A stretch of 64,000 nucleotides of DNA from Stappia stellulata DSM 5886 (GCF_000423705.1 NZ_KE384083.1:872462-936461); one strand, 5' to 3'; shown: positions 1-10,029, numbered from the stretch's first letter. Numbers and translations are program-made. The notes: a model not told the origin generated them from the letters alone.

Positions 1-1064
1 ACCGGTTGCTGGGGGACGCGCACAGGGCCGAGACCGGGATGTTCGACCTCGACCGACAAATTGCGGCTGCCGGCCTGCGCGGAGCGCCATGCCTGACCGG
101 CCGTCTCGATCGGCGCGGCCGGAATTCCGGCATCGCCCAGCGCCTCGACCACCTGCTGCGTCGTGCGCGACTCCGACCAGGCCTCGATGATCGCGGCCAG
201 CATCGGCTCGTTCTCACGTCTGAGCGTGTCCGTCGCGAAATGCGGATTCTCGGCAAGCGACGGCGCGCCGATGGTGTTGCAGAAGGTTTGAAACAGCCTG
301 TCGTTGAGAACGGCGACGGCGAAATGCCCGTCCGCAGCGCGATAGGTGCCAAAGGGCGCGGAAAGCGCATGGCGGTTGCCGGTGCGCTGCGGTTCTTCGC
401 CGGCGAGCAGAACGCGCGCCGAGGTCACGGGCATCATGGAGACGAGACTGTCGAACAACGCGACATCGACGTGGCGCCCGTGGCCCGTGCGTTCGCGCTC
501 GAAAAGCGCGACCATCGCGCCCCAGGCGGCGAAAAGCCCGCCGGCCACATCGCCGAGCGCCTCGCCGATCATCGTCGGCGGCCCGTCGGGTTCGCCGGTG
601 ACATGCATCAGCCCGGACATGGCCTGAACGATGATGTCATAGGCGGGACGGGCGACATTGGGCCCGCTCTGGCCGAAACCGGACACGCTGAGATAGACGA
701 GACGCGGATTAGCGGCCCGAAGCGTCTCCGGACCGAGCCCCAGCCGTTCCATCACGCCGGGACGAAAGTTCTCCACCACGAGATCGGCGGTCCTGCAAAG
801 CGCACGCACCGCCTTGACCGCCTCCGGGTCCTTGAGGTCGAGCGCAATCGAGCGCTTGCCCCGGTTCACCGCCTGGAACAGCAGGCTCTCGCCGTCCCTG
901 AACGGGCCGACATGGCGGTAATCGTCGCCCTTCGGACTTTCGATCTTGATGACGTCGGCACCGAGATCGGCAAACATCGCCGTGCAATAGGGGCCGGCCA
1001 GAACCCGGCTAAAATCAATCACCCGAAGCCCCTCAAGCGGGCGGGTCGTCTTGTCCGTGTCCAT
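1..1064 (-). CDS. CaiB/BaiF (class III) CoA-transferase, 3' end cut by window edge
   Basis: The minus-strand frame opens with ATG at 1064 and stays open to base 1, so the C-terminus lies outside the window. The translation begins MDTDKTTRPLEGLRVIDFSR and carries family III CoA-transferase landmarks: the N-terminal LxGxRVxDxSRVLAGPYCTAMFADLGADVIKIE-type Rossmann start, the VENFRPGVMERLGLG stretch near residues 80-95, and a YDIIVQAMSGLM region. These enzymes move CoA between carboxylic acids (formyl-, carnitine-, succinyl- and mesaconyl-CoA among others) in the cytoplasm; the substrate cannot be read from sequence. A GGGAG element lies about 11 nt upstream of the ATG. It is divergent from the LysR gene at 1156, which is its likely regulator. 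Confidence 0.88.
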   Translation of the reverse strand, partial: MDTDKTTRPLEGLRVIDFSRVLAGPYCTAMFADLGADVIKIESPKGDDYRHVGPFRDGESLLFQAVNRGKRSIALDLKDPEAVKAVRALCRTADLVVENFRPGVMERLGLGPETLRAANPRLVYLSVSGFGQSGPNVARPAYDIIVQAMSGLMHVTGEPDGPPTMIGEALGDVAGGLFAAWGAMVALFERERTGHGRHVDVALFDSLVSMMPVTSARVLLAGEEPQRTGNRHALSAPFGTYRAADGHFAVAVLNDRLFQTFCNTIGAPSLAENPHFATDTLRRENEPMLAAIIEAWSESRTTQQVVEALGDAGIPAAPIETAGQAWRSAQAGSRNLSVEVEHPGLGPVRVPQQP

Positions 1065-1130
1065 TGTCCGGTCGTCTCCCGTCTCTCGCAGAAGACGCAA
1101 GGATAGGGAGCAATCTGCTATAGCCAGAAA

Positions 1131-1154
1131 TATTGATTTTTCATAAAGTCAATA
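1131..1154. promoter_or_regulatory. Inverted repeat, probable LysR operator
   Basis: TATTGA at 1131-1136 is mirrored by TCAATA at 1149-1154 with a 12-nt spacer. It lies in the 91-bp gap between the divergent CoA-transferase and LysR genes and ends one base before the LysR start codon. LysR-type regulators commonly bind AT-rich interrupted dyads of this size between themselves and their target. The position suggests autorepression plus control of the CoA-transferase. Assignment is inference from position and symmetry. Confidence 0.5.
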
Positions 1155-1155
1155 A

Positions 1156-2064
1156 ATGGAACCTATACCCATCGGCTTTCGCCAGATCGACTATGTCATC
1201 GCCGTCGCGGAGACCGGCAGCACGGCGGCGGCCGCACGTCTCGTCAATGTGTCGCAGCCCTCGGTATCGCTGGCAGTGACGCGCCTTGAGGAAACGCTGG
1301 GGCAGCCGCTGTTTCGCCGCGCCGCCGGCCAGGGCATGACGCCAACGCCCTTCGGGCGGCGCAAGCTCACCGAGTTTCGCAGCCTGCGCGCCCAGATGCG
1401 CGCGCTTCTGGCGGCGGACGACGGGACGGGCGTGCTGCCGCCGGTTCTGGAACTCGGCGTCTTCTCGACACTCGGACCACGCTATGTCCCGGCCCTGATC
1501 CGCGCCTTTCGCGCCCGTCTTCCCGGTGCACGGCTCAAGCTGCATGAGGCCGATCTGGAAACCCTGCATGCCTGGCTGGAAAGCGGACGCATCGACCTTG
1601 CGCTGGTCTATGACTTCGGCACCACCGGCGACGTGGAGATGGTGCCGCTCGTCGACGTTCCGCCCTATGCGCTGGTGGCCGGCGATCATCCGCTGGCCGG
1701 GCGCTCTTCGGTCGATCTGGCAACCCTGCTGAAAGACCCGCTCATCCTCGTCAATCTGCCGCAAAGCCGGGACTATTTCGTCTCCGTGATCCAGTCGCGT
1801 GGTCTTGTCGCAGAGATCGCGCTGGAAACAGGCTCGACGGAAATGCTGCGGTCCATGGTGGCGAGCGGACTTGGCGTCGGTCTTCTTGCAACCGAACTTC
1901 CCTATCGCACCACCTACGACGGCGGCACGGTCGCGCATCTGGCCGTTGAAGACCCGGTGCCGGCGCATCGCGTGGCGCTGGCGCGTCCTGCCCGGCTGCC
2001 GGGAACCTGGGTGGCGCGCGTCTTCGAGGACATTGCGGGCGAGGTCTTCGGGCAGCTGAAATAG
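1156..2064 (+). CDS. LysR-family transcriptional regulator
   Basis: 302 aa, the usual size for the family. Residues 5-65 form the winged HTH (FRQIDYVIAVAETGSTAAAA, then SQPSVSLAVTRLEETLGQPLF), and residues 90-295 resemble the periplasmic-binding-protein-like effector domain. It is divergent from the CaiB/BaiF CoA-transferase, so by the usual LysR logic it probably controls that gene in response to a related acid or acyl-CoA metabolite. The start at 1156 sits directly behind an inverted repeat that would cover its ribosome-binding region. No recognisable subfamily signature lets me name the effector. Confidence 0.9.
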   Translation: MEPIPIGFRQIDYVIAVAETGSTAAAARLVNVSQPSVSLAVTRLEETLGQPLFRRAAGQGMTPTPFGRRKLTEFRSLRAQMRALLAADDGTGVLPPVLELGVFSTLGPRYVPALIRAFRARLPGARLKLHEADLETLHAWLESGRIDLALVYDFGTTGDVEMVPLVDVPPYALVAGDHPLAGRSSVDLATLLKDPLILVNLPQSRDYFVSVIQSRGLVAEIALETGSTEMLRSMVASGLGVGLLATELPYRTTYDGGTVAHLAVEDPVPAHRVALARPARLPGTWVARVFEDIAGEVFGQLK

Positions 2065-2076
2065 GCCGGAGAAGGC

Positions 2077-2943
2077 TCAGCCGATCTCGATGTCGAGCCC
2101 CAGATCGAGCACGGGCGCGGAATGGGTGATCCAGCCGACCGAGATCAGGTCGACGCCGGTCTCGGCGATGGCCGCCACGGTCTCCAGGTTGACGCCGCCG
2201 GAGGCTTCGAGCGTCACCGCACCGTCGGCAATGGCGACCGCCTTGCGCAAGGTGTCCGGCGCCATGTTGTCGAGCATCACCACGTCGGGGCGCGCGGCAA
2301 GTGCTTCTTCCAGCTGCGCCAGCGTGTCGACTTCCACCTCGACCTTGACGAGATGACCGGCGAAGGCGCGCGCGGCCTCGATCGCCGCACGCACGCCGCC
2401 GGCCACCGCAATGTGGTTGTCCTTGATCAGGATGGCATCGTCGAGGCCGAAGCGGTGGTTCGCGCCACCGCCGCAGCGCACCGCGTATTTCTCGAAAGCC
2501 CTGAGGCCCGGCGTGGTCTTGCGGGTGCAGACGATGCGCGCCGCCGTGTGCGCGACCAGATCGGCAAACCGCGCCGTCGCGCTCGCCACGCCTGAAAGAT
2601 GGCCGAGAAAATTCAGCGCCACGCGCTCCGCCGACAAGACGCCGCGGGCCGGGCCGTCGATCCGCATAGCAATGTCGCCCGGAGCCAGGCGTGCGCCATC
2701 GTCCAGCAACGTCTCGATTGAAATCGAAGGATCGGCAAACCGGAAAGCGGTCGCGGCGAGATCGAGACCGGCAAGCACGCCGGGTTGTCGCGCGGCGATG
2801 ACGGCACGGGCGCGGGTATCGGGGCCAAGCGTCGCCTGGGCGGTGATGTCGCCGGCGCGGCCCCAGTCTTCCAGAAGGGCGGCCCGCACGGCGTCCTCGA
2901 CCATCAGCGACGACAGGACGGGGCGATAGGCGCTGGTGCTCAC
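2077..2943 (-). CDS. nadC: Nicotinate-nucleotide pyrophosphorylase (carboxylating), quinolinate phosphoribosyltransferase
   Basis: 288 aa. It converts quinolinate and PRPP to nicotinate mononucleotide plus CO2, the third step of de novo NAD synthesis, in the cytoplasm. Family landmarks include [15 protein letters not shown] near the N-terminus, [21 protein letters not shown], the phosphate-binding [13 protein letters not shown] segment, and [14 protein letters not shown] near the C-terminus. The GTG start at 2943 overlaps the nadB stop (GTGA on the minus strand), so it is translationally coupled and is the last gene of nadA-nadB-nadC. Its 3' end is convergent with the LysR gene, with only 12 bp between stops. 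Confidence 0.96.
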   Translation of the reverse strand: MSTSAYRPVLSSLMVEDAVRAALLEDWGRAGDITAQATLGPDTRARAVIAARQPGVLAGLDLAATAFRFADPSISIETLLDDGARLAPGDIAMRIDGPARGVLSAERVALNFLGHLSGVASATARFADLVAHTAARIVCTRKTTPGLRAFEKYAVRCGGGANHRFGLDDAILIKDNHIAVAGGVRAAIEAARAFAGHLVKVEVEVDTLAQLEEALAARPDVVMLDNMAPDTLRKAVAIADGAVTLEASGGVNLETVAAIAETGVDLISVGWITHSAPVLDLGLDIEIG

Positions 2944-4601
2944 AAGTCGTCTCCCGCGATAGGCTGGTCGAGCCCCTGTGCGGCAACGGCCTTGCGGCCG
3001 ATATCGCTGTCCGCCGCCTCGCGCACGACTGCCTCGACCTGGCTCATCGTCAGGAAGGAGCGGTGTGCCTGTGCCGGATCGGCGGCCGGATGGTCGGAGC
3101 GCCAATGGCCGCCCCGGCTCTCGGTGCGCATCAGGGCAGCGGCCGCCACCACCTTGCCGGCGGTCATCATGTTGAGGATCGAGCGGCGCGCGCAACGCGC
3201 CTCCAGCGCATCGAGAACGGCAAGCGTTGCGATCAGTCCATCGCCGGTGCGCTCGACGCCGACGCCTGCCGACATGACCTCGCGCAGCACCGTGATCGCG
3301 GCGCGCTCCACCTCGTTGCGGCGGGTCGGCTCCTGAATGCGGTCGTCGATGCCCGGCCAATGCGCGCTGCGCGGATTGGGCATCTGGTTCTGGATATCCT
3401 CGGCGACGCGGGCGGCAAAGACCACCGTCTCCAGCAACGAGTTCGAAGCGAGACGATTTGCGCCATGCGCACCTGTCGAGGCGACCTCGCCGGCGGCCCA
3501 GAGATTGTCGAGCGAGGTACGGCCATTGGCGTCCGTGAGCACGCCGCCCATGTGGTAATGCTCCGCGGGTGCCACCGGGATCGGCTGGGTGACCGGATCC
3601 AGCCCCGCCGCCCGACAGGCGGCAAAGACGGTCGGAAACTTGTCGGCGAAGGCCGCGCCGATGGCCTCGCGGCAATCGAGAAACGCGCCGCGCCCGGCCG
3701 CGTTTTCCCGAAAGACGGCCCGTGCGACAACATCGCGGGCGGCCAGGTCCTTCAGCGGATCGACCGCTTCCATGAAACGCTCGCCCGCACCGTTGATCAG
3801 TGTCGCGCCCTCGCCGCGCAGGGCTTCCGAGGCAAGCGGCGCCGGGTCGTGCCCGACATTGAGGGCGGTGGGATGAAACTGCACGAACTCCGCGTCGGCA
3901 AGCACCGCACCGGCGCGCGCGGCCATCGCCAGGCCCTGACCGTTCGCCTCGGACGGATTGGTGGTAACGGCAAAGAGGTGACCGATGCCCCCCGACGCCA
4001 GCACGACGGCGTGGGCGGGAAAGGCGAGCCGCTCGCGGTCGCCCCGGCGCCGGGCCAGCACGCCGGTGACGAGCCGCCCCTGATGCAGCAGTTCCTCGCC
4101 GAGGTAGCCTTCCACGACGCGGATCGACGGCGTCTTGCGCACGGCGGCGACCAGCGCGTCCATGATGGCGCGTCCGGCCATGTCGCCGCGCACGCGCACG
4201 ATGCGATTGACCGAATGTGCCGCCTCGCGCGACAGCTGCAAGCGCCCTTCCAGATCCGTATCGAAGGGGACACCGTAGCCGAGCAGGTCGCGGATGCGCT
4301 CGCCGGCCTCTTCGGTCATCAGCCGGACGATGTTTTCCTCGCACAAGCCGCCGCCCACCGCGATTGTGTCGGCCGCATGGGAGGCGGCACTGTCTTCATC
4401 GGAAACGGCGGCGGCAATGCCCCCTTGCGCCCAGGCGGACGACGCGCCCTCGCCGATCGGCGAGGCGGAGAGGATCGTGACCGGGCGCGGCGCGAGCTTG
4501 AGCGCGCAGAACAGGCCGGTCAGCCCGCCGCCGAGAATGACGACATCGTCGATATGCGTGGTCACGTTGCGGGCAGACGTCATGGCGCGAGTATCCGGCA
4601 C
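2940..4601 (-). CDS. nadB: L-aspartate oxidase
   Basis: 553 aa from the ATG at 4601; an internal ATG at 4583 (MTSARN) is an equally plausible start. It is an FAD enzyme that oxidises L-aspartate to iminoaspartate, which NadA condenses with dihydroxyacetone phosphate. The N-terminal dinucleotide fold reads [17 protein letters not shown] (about residues 20-36). Later come [23 protein letters not shown] and [12 protein letters not shown], all hallmarks of the aspartate oxidase/succinate dehydrogenase flavoprotein family. It lies about 100 bp after nadA and overlaps nadC by 4 bp, as in a single operon. Confidence 0.96.
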   Translation of the reverse strand: MPDTRAMTSARNVTTHIDDVVILGGGLTGLFCALKLAPRPVTILSASPIGEGASSAWAQGGIAAAVSDEDSAASHAADTIAVGGGLCEENIVRLMTEEAGERIRDLLGYGVPFDTDLEGRLQLSREAAHSVNRIVRVRGDMAGRAIMDALVAAVRKTPSIRVVEGYLGEELLHQGRLVTGVLARRRGDRERLAFPAHAVVLASGGIGHLFAVTTNPSEANGQGLAMAARAGAVLADAEFVQFHPTALNVGHDPAPLASEALRGEGATLINGAGERFMEAVDPLKDLAARDVVARAVFRENAAGRGAFLDCREAIGAAFADKFPTVFAACRAAGLDPVTQPIPVAPAEHYHMGGVLTDANGRTSLDNLWAAGEVASTGAHGANRLASNSLLETVVFAARVAEDIQNQMPNPRSAHWPGIDDRIQEPTRRNEVERAAITVLREVMSAGVGVERTGDGLIATLAVLDALEARCARRSILNMMTAGKVVAAAALMRTESRGGHWRSDHPAADPAQAHRSFLTMSQVEAVVREAADSDIGRKAVAAQGLDQPIAGDDL

Positions 4602-4703
4602 GGTACACTACGGAAAACCGCCGCCCGCGGGACACGCGGACGGCGACAAGGGAGGGTCGGGCCGCGCGCCAGGCCCGGAAAGGCAAGGCGCGCGAACCGC
4701 TTG

Positions 4704-5789
4704 TCAGCTCTTCAGGTGGATCATCCGCTCAACCGCCTGGCGGGCGCGGTCCGCCACCTGGGGATCGACCGTGACTTCATCGCGCATTTCCACAAGCGCG
4801 TCGAGGATCTTCGACAAGGTAATGCGCTTCATGTGCGGGCAGAGGTTGCACGGGCGCACATAGTTCACGCCCGGCGTCTCCGACGCGATGTTGTCGGCCA
4901 TCGAACATTCGGTGACCAGCATCACCTTCTCCGGCCGGTTGGTCTTCACCCAGTTGATCATGCCGGCGGTCGAGCCGGTAAAATCGGCCTCGTCGACCAC
5001 CTCGGGCGGACACTCGGGATGCGCGATGATCTTCACCGACGGCTCGATGTCGCGGTATTCGCGCAACTCGTCGGCGGTAAAGCGCTCATGCACCTCGCAA
5101 GCACCGGCCCAGGTCAGGATCTCGACATCCGTCTGGCGCGCCACATTGGCCGCCAGATACTGGTCGGGAATGAGCAGCACCTTGGGCGCGCCCAGGCTTT
5201 CCACCACCTGTACGGCATTGGCCGAGGTGCAGCAGATGTCACATTCCGCCTTCACGTCGGCGGAGGTGTTCACATAGGTGACGATCGGCACGCCGGGGTG
5301 CTTTTCGCGCAAGCCCCGCACATCGGCGGCGGTGATCGATTCCGCCAACGAACAGCCGGCGTTCATGTCGGGGATCAACACCGTCTTTTCCGGGCTGAGG
5401 ATCTTGGCGGTCTCGGCCATGAAGTGCACGCCGCACTGGACGATCACATCCGCGTCGGTCTTGGCCGCCTCCTTGGCGAGCTGAAGGCTGTCGCCGACGA
5501 TGTCGGCCACGCCGTGGAAAATCTCCGGCGTCATGTAGTTATGCGCCAGGATGACCGCGTTGCGCTCCTTCTTGAGCTTGTTGATCGCATGAATCACCGG
5601 CGCCAGCACCGGCCATTCAACCTTCGGGATAAAATCCTTCACCTTCTCGTAGACCGACGCGGTTTCCGCTTCGACCTCGGGCGTGTAGGCAAGGGACGGA
5701 CGCGCGACCGGCGGAAATCCGGCGGCCTTCTCGCGTGCGGGGCGACGGGTGTCGGCGCATGCGCCGGTGGAGATTACAGTGGTGGTCAT
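4704..5789 (-). CDS. nadA: Quinolinate synthase A
   Basis: 361 aa. An oxygen-sensitive 4Fe-4S enzyme that condenses iminoaspartate with dihydroxyacetone phosphate to give quinolinate. The start at 5789 was chosen because GGGAGG lies just upstream; the frame extends further 5' but that part is not family-like. Probable cluster cysteines are C119 ([10 protein letters not shown]), C231 (GACEVHE) and C317 (CNLCPHMK); other landmarks are AHNYMTPEI and HPECPPEV. It is the first gene of the nadABC operon. A near-perfect palindrome at 5867-5887, about 80 bp upstream of the start, is the likely repressor site. Confidence 0.96.
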   Translation of the reverse strand: MTTTVISTGACADTRRPAREKAAGFPPVARPSLAYTPEVEAETASVYEKVKDFIPKVEWPVLAPVIHAINKLKKERNAVILAHNYMTPEIFHGVADIVGDSLQLAKEAAKTDADVIVQCGVHFMAETAKILSPEKTVLIPDMNAGCSLAESITAADVRGLREKHPGVPIVTYVNTSADVKAECDICCTSANAVQVVESLGAPKVLLIPDQYLAANVARQTDVEILTWAGACEVHERFTADELREYRDIEPSVKIIAHPECPPEVVDEADFTGSTAGMINWVKTNRPEKVMLVTECSMADNIASETPGVNYVRPCNLCPHMKRITLSKILDALVEMRDEVTVDPQVADRARQAVERMIHLKS

Positions 5790-5866
5790 GGCGACCTCCC
5801 TTGACTGTTCCTGAACCGCACTCGGCAGTTCACTCGACCCTGAGCCGTCGCGTCTTTTCCGGCGCT

Positions 5867-5887
5867 TTATGCTCAATATGAGCATAA
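5867..5887. promoter_or_regulatory. Perfect 9-bp-arm palindrome upstream of nadA (NadQ-like operator candidate)
   Basis: TTATGCTCA at 5867-5875 is mirrored by TGAGCATAA at 5879-5887 around a 3-nt centre. A second half-site, TTATGCTC, lies at 5922-5929. The position upstream of nadA fits an operator for the nadABC operon. From memory, alphaproteobacterial NadQ repressors use TGCTCA/TGAGCA-type palindromes ahead of nadABC; the regulator itself is not in this window, so the assignment is inferred. Confidence 0.65.
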
Positions 5888-5946
5888 CCTGACGTTTAAA
5901 AAACGCGGCCAAGGCCGTCGGTTATGCTCTTCGCGGGTATATATAA

Positions 5947-5984
5947 GGATGCAATAGCAGATTGCCAAATGCTTTCTTGCATCC
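5947..5984. other. Interrupted hairpin-forming inverted repeat between nadA and the MFS gene
   Basis: GGATGCAA (5947-5954) pairs with TTGCATCC (5977-5984), and a nested AGCA/TGCT pair (5956-5959 with 5970-5973) extends the stem. It lies in the 417-bp divergent intergenic region 5790-6206. It has no poly-T tail in either direction, so it is more likely an operator or leader structure than a terminator. Apart from this repeat and the nad palindrome I see no other structure or gene in the gap. Confidence 0.35.
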
Positions 5985-6206
5985 CCCTGCGTGGCCCGGA
6001 AACGGCCAGCCTGGCAGACCGTCCACGAACCCATCCGTATCGTGAATGGCATCGATCAGGATCTTTCGCTTTTCGCGCCACTTGACGTCGCGCATAGTCT
6101 GCGCGCTCTTCGGCCGCACAGTGTCTGCCGGCTTGTGCAAGCCCCGAACGAAACAACGACCGCCCGGCCCGACCCGCCGGCACCAGACAACAGCACGGAC
6201 ACGATC

Positions 6207-7451
6207 ATGACCTCCGCCTCCCCCCGCGACACCGCCATCAAGGACGGTCCCAACGTCCCGCTGATCATCATTTGCGGCTGCGTGATCGCGCTGATCGGTT
6301 TCGGGCCGCGCTCCTCGATGGGCCTGTTTCTGGCGCCGATGACCGATGCCCGCGACTGGTCGCGCGAGGTGTTCTCGCTGGCGCTTGCGATCCAGAACCT
6401 GATGTGGGGCGCCGGCCAGCCGATTGCCGGCATGATCGCCGACCGCTACGGCACCGCACGCACGGTCACCTTCGGCGCGTTGCTCTATATCGCCGGCCTT
6501 GGGCTGATGGCCTTCGTGGAATCGCCGATGATGCTGCACATCTCCGCCGGCGTGATGGTCGGCCTCGGCGTCGCGTTTTCTTCCTTCTCGCTGGTCCTGG
6601 CCGCCTTCGGGCGCGCCGTCACGCCGGCGAAGCGTTCGCTTGCCTTTGGCGTCGGTACTGCCGCAGGCTCCTTCGGTCAGTTCCTCTTTGCCCCGCTCGG
6701 ACAGGCTTTGATCGACGGTTTCGGCTGGCATCAGGCCCTGCTGATCCTCGCCGCCATTGTCGCCATGGTGCCGCTTCTTTCCATCGCGCTGAAGGGCAAG
6801 CCCAAGGCGTTTTCGGCCGATTCCGGCGAGATCGACCAGAGCCTCGGCCAGGCGCTTGCGGAAGCCTTCGGCACGCGCGGGTTCTTGCTGCTGACCTTCG
6901 GCTTCTTCGTCTGCGGCTTTCACGTCGCCTTCATCACCGTGCATTTGCCGCCCTATATCGTCGACCTCGGTCTCGACCCGAGCTGGGGGGCGATCGCCAT
7001 CGCGCTGATCGGCTTTTGCAACGTCTTCGGCGCGCTGGCGGCGGGCTACATCGGCGGACGCTATTCCAAACCGCATTTCCTGTCGCTGATCTATATCGGA
7101 CGGGCGGTCGCCATCACCATCTTCCTGCTGGTGCCGGCAACGCCGTTCACCGTGCTCGTCTTTGCCGGGACGATGGGCTTCCTGTGGCTCTCCACCGTGC
7201 CGCCGACATCAGGCCTCGTCGCGGTCATGTTCGGCCCGCGCTACATGGCGACGCTGTTCGGCTTCGTGTTCTTCTCCCACCAGATCGGCGCGTTTCTCGG
7301 CGTCTGGCTCGGCGGGCGCATCTACGACCAGACCGGCTCCTACGATCCGATCTGGTGGATGGGCATCGCGCTCGGGATCTTCGCCGCGCTCGTGCACTGG
7401 CCGATCCGGGAAGAGCCGGTGGCGCGGCTTTCCGGCATGCCGGCGGAGTGA
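6207..7451 (+). CDS. Major facilitator superfamily transporter
   Basis: 414 aa with about twelve hydrophobic segments and an inner-membrane topology. The ATG at 6207 (MTSASPRD) is chosen because the upstream part of the frame is not membrane-like; no strong Shine-Dalgarno is visible. MFS features include the cytoplasmic loop GMIADRYGTARTVTF after TM2 and a central cytoplasmic linker around residues 205-225 separating two six-helix halves. The overall look recalls monocarboxylate/oxalate-formate-type MFS carriers, but the substrate is not determinable. It is divergent from nadA and convergent with glyS, with no obvious partner gene. Confidence 0.85.
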   Translation: MTSASPRDTAIKDGPNVPLIIICGCVIALIGFGPRSSMGLFLAPMTDARDWSREVFSLALAIQNLMWGAGQPIAGMIADRYGTARTVTFGALLYIAGLGLMAFVESPMMLHISAGVMVGLGVAFSSFSLVLAAFGRAVTPAKRSLAFGVGTAAGSFGQFLFAPLGQALIDGFGWHQALLILAAIVAMVPLLSIALKGKPKAFSADSGEIDQSLGQALAEAFGTRGFLLLTFGFFVCGFHVAFITVHLPPYIVDLGLDPSWGAIAIALIGFCNVFGALAAGYIGGRYSKPHFLSLIYIGRAVAITIFLLVPATPFTVLVFAGTMGFLWLSTVPPTSGLVAVMFGPRYMATLFGFVFFSHQIGAFLGVWLGGRIYDQTGSYDPIWWMGIALGIFAALVHWPIREEPVARLSGMPAE

Positions 7452-7478
7452 CGCCGGGCCTTCGCACCACCCACCGAC

Positions 7479-7611
7479 GTCATCCCGGCCCCTGAGCCGG
7501 GATCCAGTCCACGTCGCCAGTGTCCACGGCAGATGCCGGAACGCGGACGCATCGACCTAACTCGCACCCGCTGAGGTTGCCAATGGATCCCGGCTCGGGG
7601 GCCGGGATGAC
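7479..7611. repeat. Palindromic intergenic element, 28-bp inverted arms
   Basis: The arm at 7479-7506 (beginning GTCATCCCGGCCCC) and the arm at 7584-7611 (ending GGGGCCGGGATGAC) are reverse complements with one mismatch in 28, separated by 77 bp. Each arm also has an internal CCGGC/GCCGGG dyad. It sits between the convergent MFS and glyS genes. The layout resembles REP/BIME or MITE-like extragenic palindromes. Related units occur at 7726-7771 and 19943-20070. Confidence 0.75.
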
Positions 7612-7725
7612 GCAGAGTGTGGCGGCGCGTCCGCTTGCCCGGGGTGACGCCGAGCGGAACACGCCCGACACCGTGCCTTCGGCACGCTTCATCCCCACCG
7701 CGCCCCCCCCCCAGCGAGACGGATG

Positions 7726-7771
7726 GCGTCCTCCCGGGCGTGGCGCAGCCGCGACCCGGGATCGGAGAGCC
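7726..7771. repeat. Single unit of the GTC(A)TNCCGGG...CCCGGNATCGGAGAG repeat
   Basis: This unit ends GACCCGGGATCGGAGAGCC and aligns along its length with 19943-19987, including the shared GCGTC start, the CCGGGC core and the CGGAGAGCC end. It lies just downstream of the glyS stop. The remainder of the 7452-7792 gap is GC-rich, with a C9 run near 7703 and no ORF I would support. Confidence 0.6.
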
Positions 7772-7792
7772 CCGACGTTCGGTTGAAGCGCT

Positions 7793-10003
7793 CTAACCCG
7801 CGATCTTGGAGAAATCCGCAACGCCGAGCGTCGCCTCGCGGATTTCCGCAAGCAGGCGCAAGCGGTTGAGCCGCAGGTCGGGATCGTCGGCATTGACGTG
7901 GATGTCGTCGAAGAAGCGGTCGACGGGCGCACGCAGGCCGGCAAGAGCGGTCATCGCGGCCGAGAAATCCTCGTTTTTCAGCGCATCGCGGAGTGCTGCA
8001 CGCGCCGTGTCGATGGCGGCCGCCAGATCGATTTCCGCCGGCTCAACCAGATGATCGGCATGCGGACGGCCCTCGATGGCCGTGCCGTCCTTCTTTTCTT
8101 CCGCGCGCAGGATGTTGGCCGCGCGCTTGGTGCCGGCAAGCAGGTTCGCGCCGTCTTCGGTTGCGAGAAACGCCCCCAGCGCCTCGACGCGCTTGACCAC
8201 CATCAAGAGGTCGTCCTGCCCTTCCAGCGCGAAGACCGCGTCGATCAGGTCGTGGCGCGCGCCCTCGTCCTTCAGGTGGACCTTCAACCGGTCGCCGAAG
8301 AAGGCAAGGAGGTCGAGGGCAAGGCCTTCTGACTTCGCTTGATCCGGCAGGTTCTTTTTGTGAATTTCTTCCGCGATCCGGTCATCGACCTTAGACCCCA
8401 GGTCCAACCCCTTCGTTGCCATTGCCGCGTCGACGGCCTGCTCCAGCGCATGATCCGTTGAAATTTCGCGCAGAATGCGGGTCTCGGCCAACATGATCCG
8501 CGATTTCAGCCCCAAACGCAGCCCGTTCTCCAGCACGATCCGGATCACGCCGAGCGCGGCACGCCTCAGAGCGTAAGGGTCCTTGGAGCCGGTCGGCTTT
8601 TCGTCGATGGCCCAGAAGCCGGTCAGGAGATCCAGCTTGTCGGCGAGCGCGACCGCAATCGCGACCGGATCGCCCGGCACATCGTCGGACGGACCCTGCG
8701 GCTTGTAGTGGTCTTCGATGGCGGTCGCGACGGAGGCGTCCTCGCCCTGGAGGTCCGCGTAGGTGCGCCCGATCTGGCCCTGAAGCTCGGGGAACTCGAA
8801 GACCATCTGCGTCGGCAGGTCGGCCTTGGCAAGGCGCGCCGCACGCGCAGCCTTTTCCACATCTGCGCCCACCTGCGGCGCGATCTCGCGCGCCAGCGCT
8901 TCCAGCCGCGCAACGCGGGCGGCCTGCGTGCCGAGCTTTTCGTGAAAGACGACATGATCGAGTTTCGGCAGCCGGCTTTCCAGCGGCGCCTTCAGATCGG
9001 TTTCCCAGAAGAACCAGGCATCCGACAGCCTTGCGCGGATCACCTTCTCGTTGCCGGCGATGATCGTCGCGCCGCCGTCGGCGGCCTTGATGTTGGAGAC
9101 CGCGACGAAGCGGTTGGAGAGCGCGCCCGTTGCCGGATCCTTCAGCACGAAGCACTTCTGGTTCGCGCGGATCGTCAGGCGGATGACCTCGTCGGGAAGC
9201 TTGAGAAAGGTCTCGTCGAAGCTTCCCGTCAGCACCAGCGGCCATTCGACAAGCCCCGCGACCTCTTCCAGAAGCCCCTCGTCCTCGACCAGCTCCAGCC
9301 CGAGCGCCATTGCGCGGTTGCGCGCATCATGGGCGATGATGTCCTTGCGCCGGTCGGCATCGAGCACGACCTTCGCCTTTTCCAGCTTGTCGGCGTAATC
9401 CTCCAGCCGCCGCACCTCGAACGCGTCTGGCGCCAGGAAGCGGTGGCCGCGCGTAAACTTCGAGGAAACGATCCCGTCGACCTCGAAGGGGATCACCTCA
9501 GGCTCTTCCGTCTCGGGTCCGAAGGTCGCGACAATGGAATGCAGCGGACGCACCCAGCGCAAGCTGCCCGTTCCCCAGCGCATCGACTTCGGCCAGGGGA
9601 AGTTGCGGATGATGCCGGGCATTGCCTCGGCGACGATCTCCGGCGTCGAGCGGCCCGGCTTTTCGATCACGGCAACGTAGAAATCACCCTTCTTCGGATC
9701 GCTCGCGACCTCCGCCTCGTCGATGGAGGCGAGACCCGCGCCGCGCAAAAATCCTTCGAGCGCCTTTTCCGGCGCGCCGACGCGCGGACCCTTTCGCTCT
9801 TCGCGCGTTGCGCTGGAAGCGGCCGGAAGACCCGCGACATGAAGCGCCAGCCGGCGCGGGGTCACAAAGGCCTTGGCGCCCTCGTAGGTGAGACCCGCAT
9901 CCACCAGCGCGTTGGTGACCAGCGACTTGAGGTTATCCGCCGCACGCCGTTGCATGCGGGCCGGAATTTCCTCGCTGAACAGCTCCAGGAGAAGATCGGG
10001 CAT
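7793..10003 (-). CDS. glyS: Glycyl-tRNA synthetase beta subunit
   Basis: 736 aa. With GlyQ it forms the alpha2beta2 glycyl-tRNA synthetase; the beta subunit carries tRNA recognition and the HD-type and anticodon-binding regions. The N-terminus [18 protein letters not shown] is diagnostic, as are [27 protein letters not shown] and the C-terminal [15 protein letters not shown]. The start at 10003 was chosen on the conserved N-terminus; the longer upstream frame is antisense-like. It lies downstream of lemA and the DUF2207 gene in the same direction, but a terminator-like hairpin at 10087-10129 suggests glyS has its own promoter. Confidence 0.97.
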   Translation of the reverse strand: MPDLLLELFSEEIPARMQRRAADNLKSLVTNALVDAGLTYEGAKAFVTPRRLALHVAGLPAASSATREERKGPRVGAPEKALEGFLRGAGLASIDEAEVASDPKKGDFYVAVIEKPGRSTPEIVAEAMPGIIRNFPWPKSMRWGTGSLRWVRPLHSIVATFGPETEEPEVIPFEVDGIVSSKFTRGHRFLAPDAFEVRRLEDYADKLEKAKVVLDADRRKDIIAHDARNRAMALGLELVEDEGLLEEVAGLVEWPLVLTGSFDETFLKLPDEVIRLTIRANQKCFVLKDPATGALSNRFVAVSNIKAADGGATIIAGNEKVIRARLSDAWFFWETDLKAPLESRLPKLDHVVFHEKLGTQAARVARLEALAREIAPQVGADVEKAARAARLAKADLPTQMVFEFPELQGQIGRTYADLQGEDASVATAIEDHYKPQGPSDDVPGDPVAIAVALADKLDLLTGFWAIDEKPTGSKDPYALRRAALGVIRIVLENGLRLGLKSRIMLAETRILREISTDHALEQAVDAAMATKGLDLGSKVDDRIAEEIHKKNLPDQAKSEGLALDLLAFFGDRLKVHLKDEGARHDLIDAVFALEGQDDLLMVVKRVEALGAFLATEDGANLLAGTKRAANILRAEEKKDGTAIEGRPHADHLVEPAEIDLAAAIDTARAALRDALKNEDFSAAMTALAGLRAPVDRFFDDIHVNADDPDLRLNRLRLLAEIREATLGVADFSKIAG

Positions 10004-10029
10004 CTTTGATCTCGATGTTTGGGTGGCCC

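Noticed and set aside
2077-4344. Minus-strand 755-codon frame as a single large protein
   Set aside because: Only its last 288 residues are NadC; the upstream part is an out-of-frame shadow of nadB. The GTG at 2943 is the true nadC start.
3063-5804. Plus-strand open frame of 913 codons opposite nadB/nadA
   Set aside because: The real proteins on the minus strand are unmistakable NadB and NadA; the antisense frame is low-complexity and matches no family I know.
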